Below are positions 7,920 to 17,214 of a stretch of 64,000 nucleotides of DNA, piece after piece. This DNA is from Desulfuromonadaceae bacterium. Its GTDB lineage: Bacteria > Desulfobacterota > Desulfuromonadia > Geobacterales > Pseudopelobacteraceae. Made by a program: the position numbers and the translations under genes. Where the stretch lies: assembly GCA_028687585.1 (NCBI GenBank), contig JAQTZV010000012.1:1-64000 (forward strand), in the 5' to 3' direction. Position 1 is the stretch's first letter; each line of letters begins with the position of its first letter. A model generated the notes under the pieces. The model did not search any database, was not told the DNA's origin, and saw nothing but the letters and a program-made list of their open reading frames with translations.

Positions 7920-10900
7920 ATGAGTATCTGGAAGCGTATCTTTGGTAAGGGTGACGATAAGGGCCTGGCAGTCCCTTCTTCTCCATCATGTCCCGACCCA
8001 ACAGCCCCTTCGCCATCTTCTTCAACGCCACTCTCCGAACTGCCCCCTATAGATGCAACTCACTACTCCAAAATTAATGACCGTGTCATAAGGGTATTCA
8101 TATCTTCCACCTTCCGCGATATGCAGAAAGAACGGGATATATTGATCAAAAGAATCTTTCCACAATTACGCAAGAGGTGCGAGGAACGTGGCGTGACGTG
8201 GACCGAAGTGGACCTTCGATGGGGAATTACAGATGAACAATCTGCCGAGGGTAAGGTCCTGCCGCTCTGCCTTGCAGAAATTGCAGGTTGTAGGCCCTAT
8301 TTCATTGGACTGCTGGGAGAGCGTTACGGCTGGTTGCCAAAATCCATCGACCCGACACTTGAGAATGAACAGCCATGGATCAAGGAACATCATGAAAAAT
8401 CCGTTACGGAATTGGAAATCCTTCACGGCGTGCTCAACGAGCCCAAAATGGCGGACCATGCCTTCTTTTACTTTCGCGATGCGGCTTACCTCAATCAGGT
8501 TGACGAAGGGAAACGCACCGACTACGAAAGTGAAAGTCAGGAAGCCGCTGCCAAGCTGAAGCGCCTAAAGCACCGCATCCGTGCCAACTATTCTGCTGGC
8601 AAACTACTCTACCCGCCACGAGAGGATTATCTCAACCCAGAGGCCCTCGGGGAAATGGTACTCACGGATTTCACTGGCTTGATTGATAATCTTTATCCGG
8701 CAGATCAGATCCCAAATCCGTTGGACCAGGAAGCCATCCGGCACGAGGCTTATGCACGGAGCCGCCGCCTCGCCTTCATCGGACGAGAAGACCTTCTCTG
8801 TCGTTTGAACAAAAACGTTTCCACTGGCGGCATGCCGCTTGTTTTAACGGGTGAGTCAGGCTGCGGAAAATCGGCACTGATCTCCGAATGGGTTTCGCTT
8901 TGGCGCAAAGATCAACCAGACGATTTGATCATCCAACACTACATTGGCAGTACGCCAGAAAACGCTGATTGGCAGGGATTAGTGCGTCGTATCCTCGGTG
9001 AGCTGAAGCGCGCCTTTGAAATTACTGACGATATTCCTGTCCAATCAGAAGTCTTACGGGACGCATTCAATAACTGGACTCTAAAAGCGGTTGGTTCACG
9101 GCAAATTGTTATCGTTATTGATGCACTAAATCAGCTTGCGGAAGGTGGTGCCGCCCGGCAGCTTGGTTGGCTACCCGTCTCGTTTCCACCCAATTTTCAT
9201 ATCATTGTTTCTTCGCTGTCGGGGGAATGTCTGGATGCTTTAAAAAAACGCGACTGGGTTGAGCTTCAAGTTCCGCTTTTTGGGCGCACAAATATCGCTC
9301 CTGCATCGCTGGCTTACTTCAAGATTTTTTGTAAAACGCCATCAGAAAAAATATTGCATCAACTTGAGTCCACGCCAGCAGCCCGCAATGCTCTTTTCTT
9401 GCGAGCCGTACTAGACGAATTGCGCCAATTTGGAAAATACGAAGAATTAGAAGTAAAAGCTACGGAATACCTCTCTGCACCTGATCTGCCAGAACTTTTT
9501 GACCGTATTATTACCCGTTGGCATGAAGACTTCGGAAAATACTCTGATTGTCCTGACTTGGTTCGTCGCTCTCTAAGTCTAATCGCATGCTCCCGTTTTG
9601 GTCTTTCTGAAGCAGAATTACTCGATATATTGGGTGATAAGAGGAAATACATTGAAGGGCAGATTACTTATGTTGACTTTTCGTCACACCCACTTGGAAC
9701 TAACATGTATTTTAGCACGAAGGAGCCAGTTCCACGTGCCAAGTGGACACCTTTATATCTTGCTGTTGAAAATGCCATGTCTATACGTTCAGGTTTGCTT
9801 GATTTTGGACATGATCACTTACGTACCGCCGTAAAAAAGCGATTTCTAGCCGATAGCGAATTCGAAAAATTTAATCACAGCGCTATTGCGAGATATTTCT
9901 GGGACATTGAAGCGTGTCCACGTTCCGTGGATGAACTTCCGTATCAACTCATATGTAATTGTGAATGGCCAGATTTGACAATTGCACTCGTGAACCCAAA
10001 TCTGTTTCACGAAGCCTGTAGAATAGGGAAACAAATTGAATTAATGAAATATTGGCAAAAGCTAAAAGAGCTAGCGTCTCAAGATGACTTACTGATTCCA
10101 GGAGGAATGACAATCGATATACCAGACCTTTATCGTCAAAGCTTTGCGCAGCTAACGGATGAATCTAAATTGCAACTATCATGGCAGATTGGCCAGTTTT
10201 TGTTGGAAATGGGATACTCAGATGCTGCAAAAAATTACTTCGATGCAGAAGTTCAACTCGTGCAGTCGGTCATTGGAGATGAAGCTCTCAATACTGATCC
10301 GTGCATCATTGCAAGAAATTCAAACGACCAAGGCCTAGTTCTATTGGATAAGGGAGATGTAGTTGGCGCTTTAGATGTTTTTGAGAAAGCTGAGCTGGTT
10401 TTGTCAGGGCATTCATCAGATAAAGAGGTACGTAGATGCTTGGCGTCCATTTTTTTGAACAAGGCTAAAGCCCTTCGGATGCTAAACGAGGTCAATCGTT
10501 CACAAATACTGCTTGAAGATGCACTTACTCTTATGAAAGAAGCTTGCGGTGAACGCTCAGTTGAAGTTGCCACAGTGATGCAAACCATAGGCAATAATCT
10601 TGCATTTAAGGAAGATCCGAAAGGCTCTTTGCATTGGCATCGTCAAGCATATTTGATTCGCAAGGAACAGCTTGGCAACGATCATCGTGATACAGCATTA
10701 AGCCTTGCAAATATTGCGAATCCTTTGCTTGCTCTGAACCAATTTTATCGTGCTTCACAGGCATTATTCAAATCAGCAGAAATATTTAAGTCAATTCTGG
10801 GTGATGAGCATGATTTTACCAAGACGGTAAAAAAATCATTGCATCAAAATTATGAAATACGTGCTCAAGGCGCTGAGAATACTAAAGCTCCCTTAGGGTT

Positions 10901-11837
10901 AATATTACTTATACTCGAATCACAACCATCGAAGGAGATGCCTCCAAATCCTGCAACTGAGGAAGGCAGAAAAGTGATAGCCCAAGCTATCACTGAGGAT
11001 TTAATCAATGTCTGGGATGATATTGTGACAAATGGCAGCTTGCTACCTGTAATGATTATATCCTTCCCTGAATTTGAGGAAGCGGTTTCTCAAGCATTAG
11101 CATCATCGGTTGCAAATCACTTCAAGGAGGGTTTGTTACAGTGGGTCAAAATAACTCGGCTTGATGATCAGCCAAATGTTGAAGATGTGGAAACATCTCT
11201 CAATGCATTATTCCCTCTGTTTGAAGTACTCAATCAAGTTCTGACTTGGGTTGAGGGAAATCAACTCCAATCAGTTATGGTAAAACCGGTTGCCAATAGA
11301 GGTGCCATCTTCAAACGAATGTACTTAAACTGGATTCTGAAAAAACAAAACGCTGACCATGCCAAATTGCAGGCTGACGGACCGAACACTGAACAGCCAG
11401 TAAATGAGGATATTCGACCGCTTATGATTGAAATAATACCATTTGACGGCTTAGATGGTCCTCTTACAGGAATATACACAGGCGCCGCAAAACCACGTCC
11501 ATTTGTAATGCCTTCTTCCTCGTGGCATGAACAGAAATACAAACCACAATTAGGTGACAATAGGGCGACCGGAACATTCTATCTAAACCTACCTGCATTG
11601 CATAATTGTTTTGTAAAAGGAACAGCAGAAAACATTTCACCTTTGCAAGATTGGGCAATGGAGCAGCTTTTATCTATAGCAATGTCTAATCGATCTCAAC
11701 AATGTGACATATTTGAGAATGCTCTTTTTAAGTTGATGTTAGTACTGATGTCGGGTCAAATTAACTTTGACAAAGAACGAGGTATGCGCGGTTTTAGGGC
11801 GATTATTCCGGTAGAGTTTGAAGGGTTGCCGATATAA
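7920..11837 (+). CDS. STAND protein: DUF4062 - NACHT-like NTPase - TPR
   Basis: A 1305-residue protein. After a Pro/Ser-rich leader (18-45) comes a DUF4062 domain (about 54-190) with F-I-S-S-T-F-R-D-M, V-D-L-R-W-G-I-T and F-I-G-L-L-G-E-R-Y-G-W. A STAND NTPase follows, with Walker A G-E-S-G-C-G-K-S at 311-318 and Walker B I-V-I-V-I-D-A-L around D401. From about 740 to 1000 there are degenerate TPR repeats. The last 300 residues form a further region I cannot assign and which the paralogue at 11894 lacks. The usual logic of such proteins is a C-terminal sensor, a central switch and an N-terminal effector. ATG 7920 follows a G-run; GTG 7902 is possible. Base composition becomes AT-rich after about 9300. 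Confidence 0.8.
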   Translation: MSIWKRIFGKGDDKGLAVPSSPSCPDPTAPSPSSSTPLSELPPIDATHYSKINDRVIRVFISSTFRDMQKERDILIKRIFPQLRKRCEERGVTWTEVDLRWGITDEQSAEGKVLPLCLAEIAGCRPYFIGLLGERYGWLPKSIDPTLENEQPWIKEHHEKSVTELEILHGVLNEPKMADHAFFYFRDAAYLNQVDEGKRTDYESESQEAAAKLKRLKHRIRANYSAGKLLYPPREDYLNPEALGEMVLTDFTGLIDNLYPADQIPNPLDQEAIRHEAYARSRRLAFIGREDLLCRLNKNVSTGGMPLVLTGESGCGKSALISEWVSLWRKDQPDDLIIQHYIGSTPENADWQGLVRRILGELKRAFEITDDIPVQSEVLRDAFNNWTLKAVGSRQIVIVIDALNQLAEGGAARQLGWLPVSFPPNFHIIVSSLSGECLDALKKRDWVELQVPLFGRTNIAPASLAYFKIFCKTPSEKILHQLESTPAARNALFLRAVLDELRQFGKYEELEVKATEYLSAPDLPELFDRIITRWHEDFGKYSDCPDLVRRSLSLIACSRFGLSEAELLDILGDKRKYIEGQITYVDFSSHPLGTNMYFSTKEPVPRAKWTPLYLAVENAMSIRSGLLDFGHDHLRTAVKKRFLADSEFEKFNHSAIARYFWDIEACPRSVDELPYQLICNCEWPDLTIALVNPNLFHEACRIGKQIELMKYWQKLKELASQDDLLIPGGMTIDIPDLYRQSFAQLTDESKLQLSWQIGQFLLEMGYSDAAKNYFDAEVQLVQSVIGDEALNTDPCIIARNSNDQGLVLLDKGDVVGALDVFEKAELVLSGHSSDKEVRRCLASIFLNKAKALRMLNEVNRSQILLEDALTLMKEACGERSVEVATVMQTIGNNLAFKEDPKGSLHWHRQAYLIRKEQLGNDHRDTALSLANIANPLLALNQFYRASQALFKSAEIFKSILGDEHDFTKTVKKSLHQNYEIRAQGAENTKAPLGLILLILESQPSKEMPPNPATEEGRKVIAQAITEDLINVWDDIVTNGSLLPVMIISFPEFEEAVSQALASSVANHFKEGLLQWVKITRLDDQPNVEDVETSLNALFPLFEVLNQVLTWVEGNQLQSVMVKPVANRGAIFKRMYLNWILKKQNADHAKLQADGPNTEQPVNEDIRPLMIEIIPFDGLDGPLTGIYTGAAKPRPFVMPSSSWHEQKYKPQLGDNRATGTFYLNLPALHNCFVKGTAENISPLQDWAMEQLLSIAMSNRSQQCDIFENALFKLMLVLMSGQINFDKERGMRGFRAIIPVEFEGLPI

Positions 11838-11893
11838 AAAGTATATGAATTGGCATGTTGCTGTAACTGAGCATTAAATATTTTTTCTATCTG

Positions 11894-14800
11894 ATGAATG
11901 ATAGTGAGCAATATTTGGAGGAATATTTGACTACCGACGATCGTGTAATCCGCGTCTTCATCTCTTCAACCTTCCGCGACATGATGAAGGAGCGTGACCT
12001 GCTGGTGAAGCAAGTGTTCCCGGCACTACGGCGAATCTGCGCCAAGCGCTTTGTCACCTTTACCGAGGTGGATCTGCGCTGGGGAATAACCGAAGAGCAG
12101 GCTGCTGAGGGGAAGGTCCTCCCCCTCTGTCTGGCCGAGATCGAGCGGAGTCGACCTTATTTCATTGGGCTTTTGGGCGAGCGCTATGGCTGGATACCGG
12201 ACGCCATCCCGGCAGAGGTTGTTAAAAAGGAACCATGGCTGAAGGAGCATCTGCATGGCCGCAAATCGGTTACTGAACTGGAAATCCTTCACGGGGTGTT
12301 CAATGACCCGGAGATGCGAGGGCATTCTTTCTTTTATTTCCGCGATCCGGCCTATGTCGACAATCCAACGCTGACCGAAGAGGAGCGGCGGGAGATGGTC
12401 GAGCGGGATATTCCGGCCGAGGTTGAGAAATTTGGCCCCGACGAAGCGGCCCGCCGTACGGAAGAGCGCAAAGAGAAGCTAGCCGCACTGAAGCAGCAAA
12501 TTCGAAAAAGCGGGTTACCTCTGGTGGATCGGTACGAAAGCCCGGAAGTGCTGGCAACGCTCATCGAACAACAGTTTGAGAAATTGATTGACCAGCTTTA
12601 TCCGGAATCAGACACTCCTGACCCGCTTGACCGTGAGAGGCTGGCTCATGAGGCCCACGCGAAAAATAAGCTCTTCGCTTGTATTGACCGTCCTACCCAC
12701 CTGGCGGCACTTACTGCCTTTGCAGAAATACCGGAACATGGGGGCAAGGGGCTGGTCGTTACCGGCGAGAGCGGTAGCGGCAAGACTGCTCTGCTGGCAG
12801 CATGGGCAAAAAACTGGGCAACGTTGCACCCGGAAGTTTTCCTCTTCCAGCACTACTTTGGGGCTACACCGGACAGTGCTTCGCCTGTCGGTTTCTTGCG
12901 CCGCCTGTTGGGTGAGCTTAAAGCTAGATTCGGCATCACTGAAGAGATGCCCTCCCAACCGGATAAACTCCGCGAAGCGCTGCCGCTCTGGCTGGCGCAG
13001 ACCGTCAATAAGGGCCGGATTGTCCTCATCCTCGATGGGCTCAATCAGGTACAGGGTTCTGATCCTGATAAACGGCTGAACTTTCTGCCTCGTTATTTCC
13101 CGCCCCATGTCGTAGTGCTGGCATCATCCCTTCCCGGACCTGCACTCGACGCACTCTGCGAACGCAGCTGGACTAAGCACGATCTCCCCCTTGCGGATGA
13201 AGGTGAAGTGAACGACATGGTCGGAGCCTACCTGGCCATCCATTCCCGCGCTTTGGATGACTCTTTGCGGCGGCAGTTGGTCGTCGCCTCAGGATCGAAA
13301 AACCCGCTATTTCTGCGCACCCTCCTGGAAGAACTCCGCCAGTTTGGCAGTTTTGAAAAACTGCCGGATCAGGTGAGGTACTATCTTGAGGCGGATAATC
13401 CAAAGGAGCTCTTCCTGCGTGTCTTCCGCCGTTGGCAGGCAGACTTCGACGGTAAAGGCCCGGAAAAGGAAAAAGAAAGAATCGACCTTGTCCGACGAGC
13501 GTTAACCCACCTCTGGGCTGCACGAGAAGGGCTTTCCGAATCCGAATGGCTTGACCTGCTAGGTACGAAAGAAAAAGATGAACCTTCAACGCTTCATGAT
13601 CCATTCTTGATAATTCATAATTATTCCCCTCTTCCCCGTGCCTACTGGACCCCGCTCTTCCTCGCACTGGAACCACATCTCAGCCAACGATCCGGGCTTT
13701 TTGGCTTTGGGCACGACTTCATCCGTCAGGCGGTGGAGACAGCATGGCTTTCGGACTCAAAATCACGACAAGCTGTGCATATTGCCTTGGCTAATTATTT
13801 CGAGACGCAACCTATTACAACCCGTTGTTGCCGCGAGTTATCTTGGGCACTTCAAAAAGCTGAAGACCGTGATCGTCTGCGAGTCTGCCTGCTGGATATT
13901 TGCAGAGTTATGCTTTTCAATCAAATGGATGAAAACGAACTGCTATCTTATTGGATCTGGCTGGGTGAGGAAAGATCATTGGGACAGCACTACCTCGCAA
14001 GTATCATGGATTGGGAAAGTAAAGACCAAAATAAATCTGACAAGGCTTCTCTTGCCGAAGTATTAGAAAATTTAGGTACTTTCCTTGATCATGCAGGCCT
14101 TTACGAAGAGGCGATTGAATTCCTTTCACGTGCATTTGATATTCATATGCAAAATCCTGAGATAGGGCCTTTTTTCATAACCTTAAATAAGCTGGCAGAG
14201 TCACATCAACATAAGGGTAACTACCAAAAAGCAAAAACTTTTTGTCAGATGGCATTAAAAACAAGTGAAAGTGAAAAGGGACCGGAGCACCCGGATACGT
14301 TACGTATTTTAAACAATTTAGGCGAGCTGATTGTGCACATGTCAAAGGACTATGTCGAAGCTAAGGCCTTATTTCAGCGAGTATATGAAGCACGTGAAAA
14401 GGTTCTCGGTTCTGAACATCATGATACTCTTTACAGTCTTAACGATTTGGCCGCGGTTTTAGGGTATCAAGGAGATCTCTTAGGACCTGCTGGCGCTATA
14501 GCACTATTCAGGCGGGTTCTAACGATACGGGGAAAAGTGCTTGGACATGAGCACCCTGAGACTCTTGATGCGGCAGATAATCTTTCAGTTCTTTTGAATG
14601 CAGTAGGAGGATATTCTGAGGCAAAGAAATTATGTACATATGCACTAAAGGGTCGTGAACGGATAATGGGGCCAGAGCATCCTGATACTATAAAGAGTGT
14701 TAATAATTCAGCCCAACATTTTAGGCGTAACGGACAGCATGATGTTGCAGTATCGTTTTATCGACGAGCATTGATTGGTTATAGTAATTCACTCGGTCCT

Positions 14801-15223
14801 GAACATAGTTCTACTCTTTTTGTCATGAGAAATTTGGCGATAGTACTTGCAGATATGCATAAATACAAAGAAGCAGAACAGCTTATGTGTCAAAGATGGG
14901 AAACATTCAACGAGTTTTACGGTGAGAAATATTCTGAAACGCTCGAAAGTTTTGAAGATATTTCGAAATTATTTAAGCGTATTATTGATAATGCAAGAAT
15001 GTTGGAGTTTGAAGACGATTATTCGGCTGCTAAGTCGTTATATGAACTAGTGCTGGAAGGAGTTATCAATATCAGTCGAACCACCGGCAATTCCCATCCA
15101 TACCTTCAGGATTGCATTAATAACTACGTACGTTGTTTGGATAAGTTGGGCCATAACCAAGAGCAAATACTTGCAGTATTGCAGAAATTGGCACCAGAAC
15201 TTTATCCGGAAGGAATGCAATAG
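11894..15223 (+). CDS. Second STAND protein: DUF4062 - NACHT-like NTPase - TPR
   Basis: A 1109-residue paralogue of the preceding protein with the same order: DUF4062 (about 16-155, same FISSTFRDM, VDLRWGIT and GERYGW signatures), NTPase with Walker A G-E-S-G-S-G-K-T at 291-298 and Walker B around D381, then kinesin-light-chain-type TPRs (about 720-1060) with repeated E-H-P-D-T-L-x-x-x-N-N-L patterns. The first 11 codons may not be translated: ATG 11894 has no ribosome site, while TTG 11927 follows GGAGG by five bases. Composition shifts inside the gene: I counted 55% GC at 12901-12960 and 35% at 14821-14880. The N-terminal parts of the two paralogues are much more alike than the C-terminal parts, suggesting different ligands. 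Confidence 0.8.
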   Translation: MNDSEQYLEEYLTTDDRVIRVFISSTFRDMMKERDLLVKQVFPALRRICAKRFVTFTEVDLRWGITEEQAAEGKVLPLCLAEIERSRPYFIGLLGERYGWIPDAIPAEVVKKEPWLKEHLHGRKSVTELEILHGVFNDPEMRGHSFFYFRDPAYVDNPTLTEEERREMVERDIPAEVEKFGPDEAARRTEERKEKLAALKQQIRKSGLPLVDRYESPEVLATLIEQQFEKLIDQLYPESDTPDPLDRERLAHEAHAKNKLFACIDRPTHLAALTAFAEIPEHGGKGLVVTGESGSGKTALLAAWAKNWATLHPEVFLFQHYFGATPDSASPVGFLRRLLGELKARFGITEEMPSQPDKLREALPLWLAQTVNKGRIVLILDGLNQVQGSDPDKRLNFLPRYFPPHVVVLASSLPGPALDALCERSWTKHDLPLADEGEVNDMVGAYLAIHSRALDDSLRRQLVVASGSKNPLFLRTLLEELRQFGSFEKLPDQVRYYLEADNPKELFLRVFRRWQADFDGKGPEKEKERIDLVRRALTHLWAAREGLSESEWLDLLGTKEKDEPSTLHDPFLIIHNYSPLPRAYWTPLFLALEPHLSQRSGLFGFGHDFIRQAVETAWLSDSKSRQAVHIALANYFETQPITTRCCRELSWALQKAEDRDRLRVCLLDICRVMLFNQMDENELLSYWIWLGEERSLGQHYLASIMDWESKDQNKSDKASLAEVLENLGTFLDHAGLYEEAIEFLSRAFDIHMQNPEIGPFFITLNKLAESHQHKGNYQKAKTFCQMALKTSESEKGPEHPDTLRILNNLGELIVHMSKDYVEAKALFQRVYEAREKVLGSEHHDTLYSLNDLAAVLGYQGDLLGPAGAIALFRRVLTIRGKVLGHEHPETLDAADNLSVLLNAVGGYSEAKKLCTYALKGRERIMGPEHPDTIKSVNNSAQHFRRNGQHDVAVSFYRRALIGYSNSLGPEHSSTLFVMRNLAIVLADMHKYKEAEQLMCQRWETFNEFYGEKYSETLESFEDISKLFKRIIDNARMLEFEDDYSAAKSLYELVLEGVINISRTTGNSHPYLQDCINNYVRCLDKLGHNQEQILAVLQKLAPELYPEGMQ

Positions 15224-15438
15224 CGATTTAGTCCAGTGAGGGTCTCTGTTTGGGTGAGATCCTTCAGGGCAGGATTGACTTCTGGATATTTGGTTGATTT
15301 ATAGAGTTCAGAAAAATGAAAGTCGTCTTCTTCACCCTGCTAAAAGGCGTTTAAAGTATAACTGATGCTGAACAAGCATAAGACCGGCGGTCTGATGTCA
15401 ACACGGGAACTGGCTCGACAACAAACTCAATATTGTTT

Positions 15439-15473
15439 CTTATTATTGACATTAAATAAGCATTGTATATAAT
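15439..15473 (+). promoter_or_regulatory. Consensus promoter with dyad, at the XRE gene start
   Basis: A perfect -35 TTGACA (15446-15451) and a perfect -10 TATAAT (15468-15473) are separated by 16 bp. The -35 box lies inside the dyad CTTATT-N10-AATAAG (15439-15444 and 15455-15460), a likely operator for the XRE protein it drives. Transcription would begin near 15480, only about four bases before the ATG at 15484, so the mRNA is expected to be leaderless or nearly so. Confidence 0.75.
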
Positions 15474-15483
15474 GAGTAACACT

Positions 15484-15975
15484 ATGCCAGCAAAACCACC
15501 TATCACATCCAGTATTGCAGCAGAGCATCTGATTGCTTTGGGGCAGCAGATCCGAACCCATCGCAAGGCACTGCGGATCAGTGCCACCACGGCGGCAGAA
15601 GCTGCGGGCATGTCGCGGGTGACGTTGCACCGCATCGAAAAAGGAGAACCGGCCGTGACCATGGGGGCCTACGTGAATACCATGGCTGCGTTGGGCTTGA
15701 ACTTCGGACTGGTTACACCTGCAGAGTCGATCGAAACACATCCTGAAGTCAGCCGGGAAGGCTGGATACCCGCACGTATTCGCCTGATCGACTATCCCCA
15801 GCTTAAGCAACTTGCCTGGCAGGTGCAGGGTGCAGATACCTTGTCGCCAAAAGAGGCCTGGGACATCTACGAGCGCAATTGGCGACATTTGGATGGACAG
15901 GCTCTGACGGTGAACGAGCAACAGCTGATCGATGCGTTGCACGTGGCGTTTGGAGGTGGCAACAGCCATGTTTGA
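15484..15975 (+). CDS. XRE-family HTH antitoxin-like regulator
   Basis: A 163-residue protein with a Cro/C1-type helix-turn-helix at about 14-68 (L-G-Q-Q-I-R-x-x-R-K-A-L-R-I-S-A-T-T-A-A-E-A-A-G-M-S-R-V-T-L-H-R-I-E in segments). The rest is a conserved-looking extension. The start was set at ATG 15484 because the in-frame ATG at 15472 lies inside the -10 box. The stop overlaps the next gene by 8 bp. HTH regulators of this type replace AbiEi in many AbiEii-type toxin-antitoxin pairs, and this one probably represses its own promoter through the dyad upstream. Confidence 0.75.
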   Translation: MPAKPPITSSIAAEHLIALGQQIRTHRKALRISATTAAEAAGMSRVTLHRIEKGEPAVTMGAYVNTMAALGLNFGLVTPAESIETHPEVSREGWIPARIRLIDYPQLKQLAWQVQGADTLSPKEAWDIYERNWRHLDGQALTVNEQQLIDALHVAFGGGNSHV

Positions 15976-16699
15976 GCGACCCTTCCACAAAATCATTGCC
16001 AAGGTTCTCGCCGCCTTGAACGGGAAGCTGTTGAAAGAGCACTGTTGCCTGTTCGGAGGCGGAACAGCAATTGCGCTCCGTTTCGGCGAATATCGAGAGT
16101 CAGTCGATATCGACTTTCTGTTATCGGATGTGACCCACTACCGAAGCGTGCGTCAATTATTGATGGGCACCAGTGGTGTCAATGCCATCTTGCTGCCTGG
16201 ACAGCCGTCTTTGGCGCAGGTGCGCGATATCCGGGCTGATCAATATGGCATCAGAACAGTTCTCTCGGTGGACGGGCAGCCCATCAAATTCGAGATAGTC
16301 CTGGAAGGTCGGATCGAACTGGCCACACCAGCAGCGAAAGATGTTGTCTGTGGCATTGCCACCCTGACGGTTCTGGACATGCTGACTAGCAAACTTCTGG
16401 CGAACTCCGACCGTTGGGCCGACGACGGGGTCTTTAGTCGAGATCTGATTGACATAGCCATGATGCAGCCCAGGTTGCCCTTGTTGCGCCAGGCCATCGC
16501 CAAAGCTGAGGCCGCTTATGGGCAGACTGTCCGCGTCGATCTGGAAAAAGCCATTCACCTGATTCAGCAGCGTCAGGGGTGGCTTGAGCACTGCATGCAG
16601 GCGATGTCCATGACACTGCCGAAAGCGCTGGTCTGGCAGCGGCTGCGCAATTTGCACAAGGCTTTGTCAGCGAGCAAACCTAAGCAGGGTGACCTCTGA
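15968..16699 (+). CDS. AbiEii-type nucleotidyltransferase toxin
   Basis: A 243-residue nucleotidyltransferase of the AbiEii/toxin family: L-F-G-G-G-T-A-I-A-L at 28-37 and the S-V-D-I-D-F catalytic aspartates at 47 and 49, followed by the long helical C-terminus typical of the family. GGAGG lies upstream of ATG 15968, and the gene overlaps the XRE antitoxin gene by 8 bp. AbiEii proteins are growth-inhibiting nucleotidyltransferases of type IV toxin-antitoxin systems with anti-phage roles. It closes the defence-rich block at the left end of the window. Confidence 0.8.
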   Translation: MFERPFHKIIAKVLAALNGKLLKEHCCLFGGGTAIALRFGEYRESVDIDFLLSDVTHYRSVRQLLMGTSGVNAILLPGQPSLAQVRDIRADQYGIRTVLSVDGQPIKFEIVLEGRIELATPAAKDVVCGIATLTVLDMLTSKLLANSDRWADDGVFSRDLIDIAMMQPRLPLLRQAIAKAEAAYGQTVRVDLEKAIHLIQQRQGWLEHCMQAMSMTLPKALVWQRLRNLHKALSASKPKQGDL

Positions 16700-16704
16700 G
16701 AATA

Positions 16705-16833
16705 GTGACATTACAGAACCTCTGGGGGGCACCCATTAAAATCGGAAAAAATGGATTAGTGGAAAAAGTCACCAGCGGCCATTTCCATGTGCCATGGGAT
16801 GAGATAGACGCGACTTTCAAATTGGCTGCGTAA
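16705..16833 (+). CDS. Possible 42-aa peptide or gene remnant
   Basis: An open frame from GTG 16705 to TAA 16833 gives a well-mixed 42-residue peptide ending W-D-E-I-D-A-T-F-K-L-A-A. The ribosome site is poor (AGGGTGA, 12 bases away) and I recognise no family. It may be the degraded 3' end of a lost gene. Confidence 0.2.
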   Translation: MTLQNLWGAPIKIGKNGLVEKVTSGHFHVPWDEIDATFKLAA

Positions 16834-16861
16834 ATTCAGATGATCATGTGTGGAGGTCAAC

Positions 16862-17149
16862 ATGCTAAGCCATGACGAACTCGCAGAACTCTTACGAACG
16901 CACGCTATGCTGTACATGCCCGGCCTTTGGCAGTACGCAGTGCGTGTTATCAGTCTGGAGGACATTCCAAAGAACATGCCTATGGAAGAGATCATCGACA
17001 AGATCAAAAACATGCCCAATCATTACATCTCAGCCGAAGATCTCTGCGAAGATTCTGTTTTTGATATTACCAATCCGTTTACCGGGGTTGAATACGAATT
17101 TTACGGGTTGCAAGGGTGTGGTATGAGTGGGCCTCATATTAAGGATTGA
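16862..17149 (+). CDS. Hypothetical protein, 95 aa
   Basis: A small soluble protein I do not recognise. ATG 16862 is well supported by GGAGG five bases upstream. It is mildly acidic with helical N-terminal sequence (L-A-E-L-L-R-T-H-A) and a C-terminus containing G-C-G-M-S-G. There is no signal peptide and no metal motif beyond three scattered cysteines. It stands alone between the XRE/AbiEii pair and a copy of the dispersed repeat. Confidence 0.55.
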   Translation: MLSHDELAELLRTHAMLYMPGLWQYAVRVISLEDIPKNMPMEEIIDKIKNMPNHYISAEDLCEDSVFDITNPFTGVEYEFYGLQGCGMSGPHIKD

Positions 17150-17214
17150 ATCTCCCCCGCAATCGTGGGCAGTCCGAAAAGCTGCTACAAACAGAAGACG
17201 CGACCCTTATGAGT

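Noticed and set aside
12608..13108. Long frames antisense to and out of frame with the second STAND gene (12588-13676)
   Set aside because: They are shadows of a GC-rich coding region; the sense frame carries Walker A and B motifs and continues through the region.
15229..15270. Hairpin GGGTCTC/GAGATCC as terminator of the STAND cluster
   Set aside because: The stem is short, has a wobble pair and no T-run follows.
15472..15474. ATG 15472 as start of the XRE gene
   Set aside because: It overlaps the -10 box, so it would lie upstream of the expected transcription start; ATG 15484 fits better.
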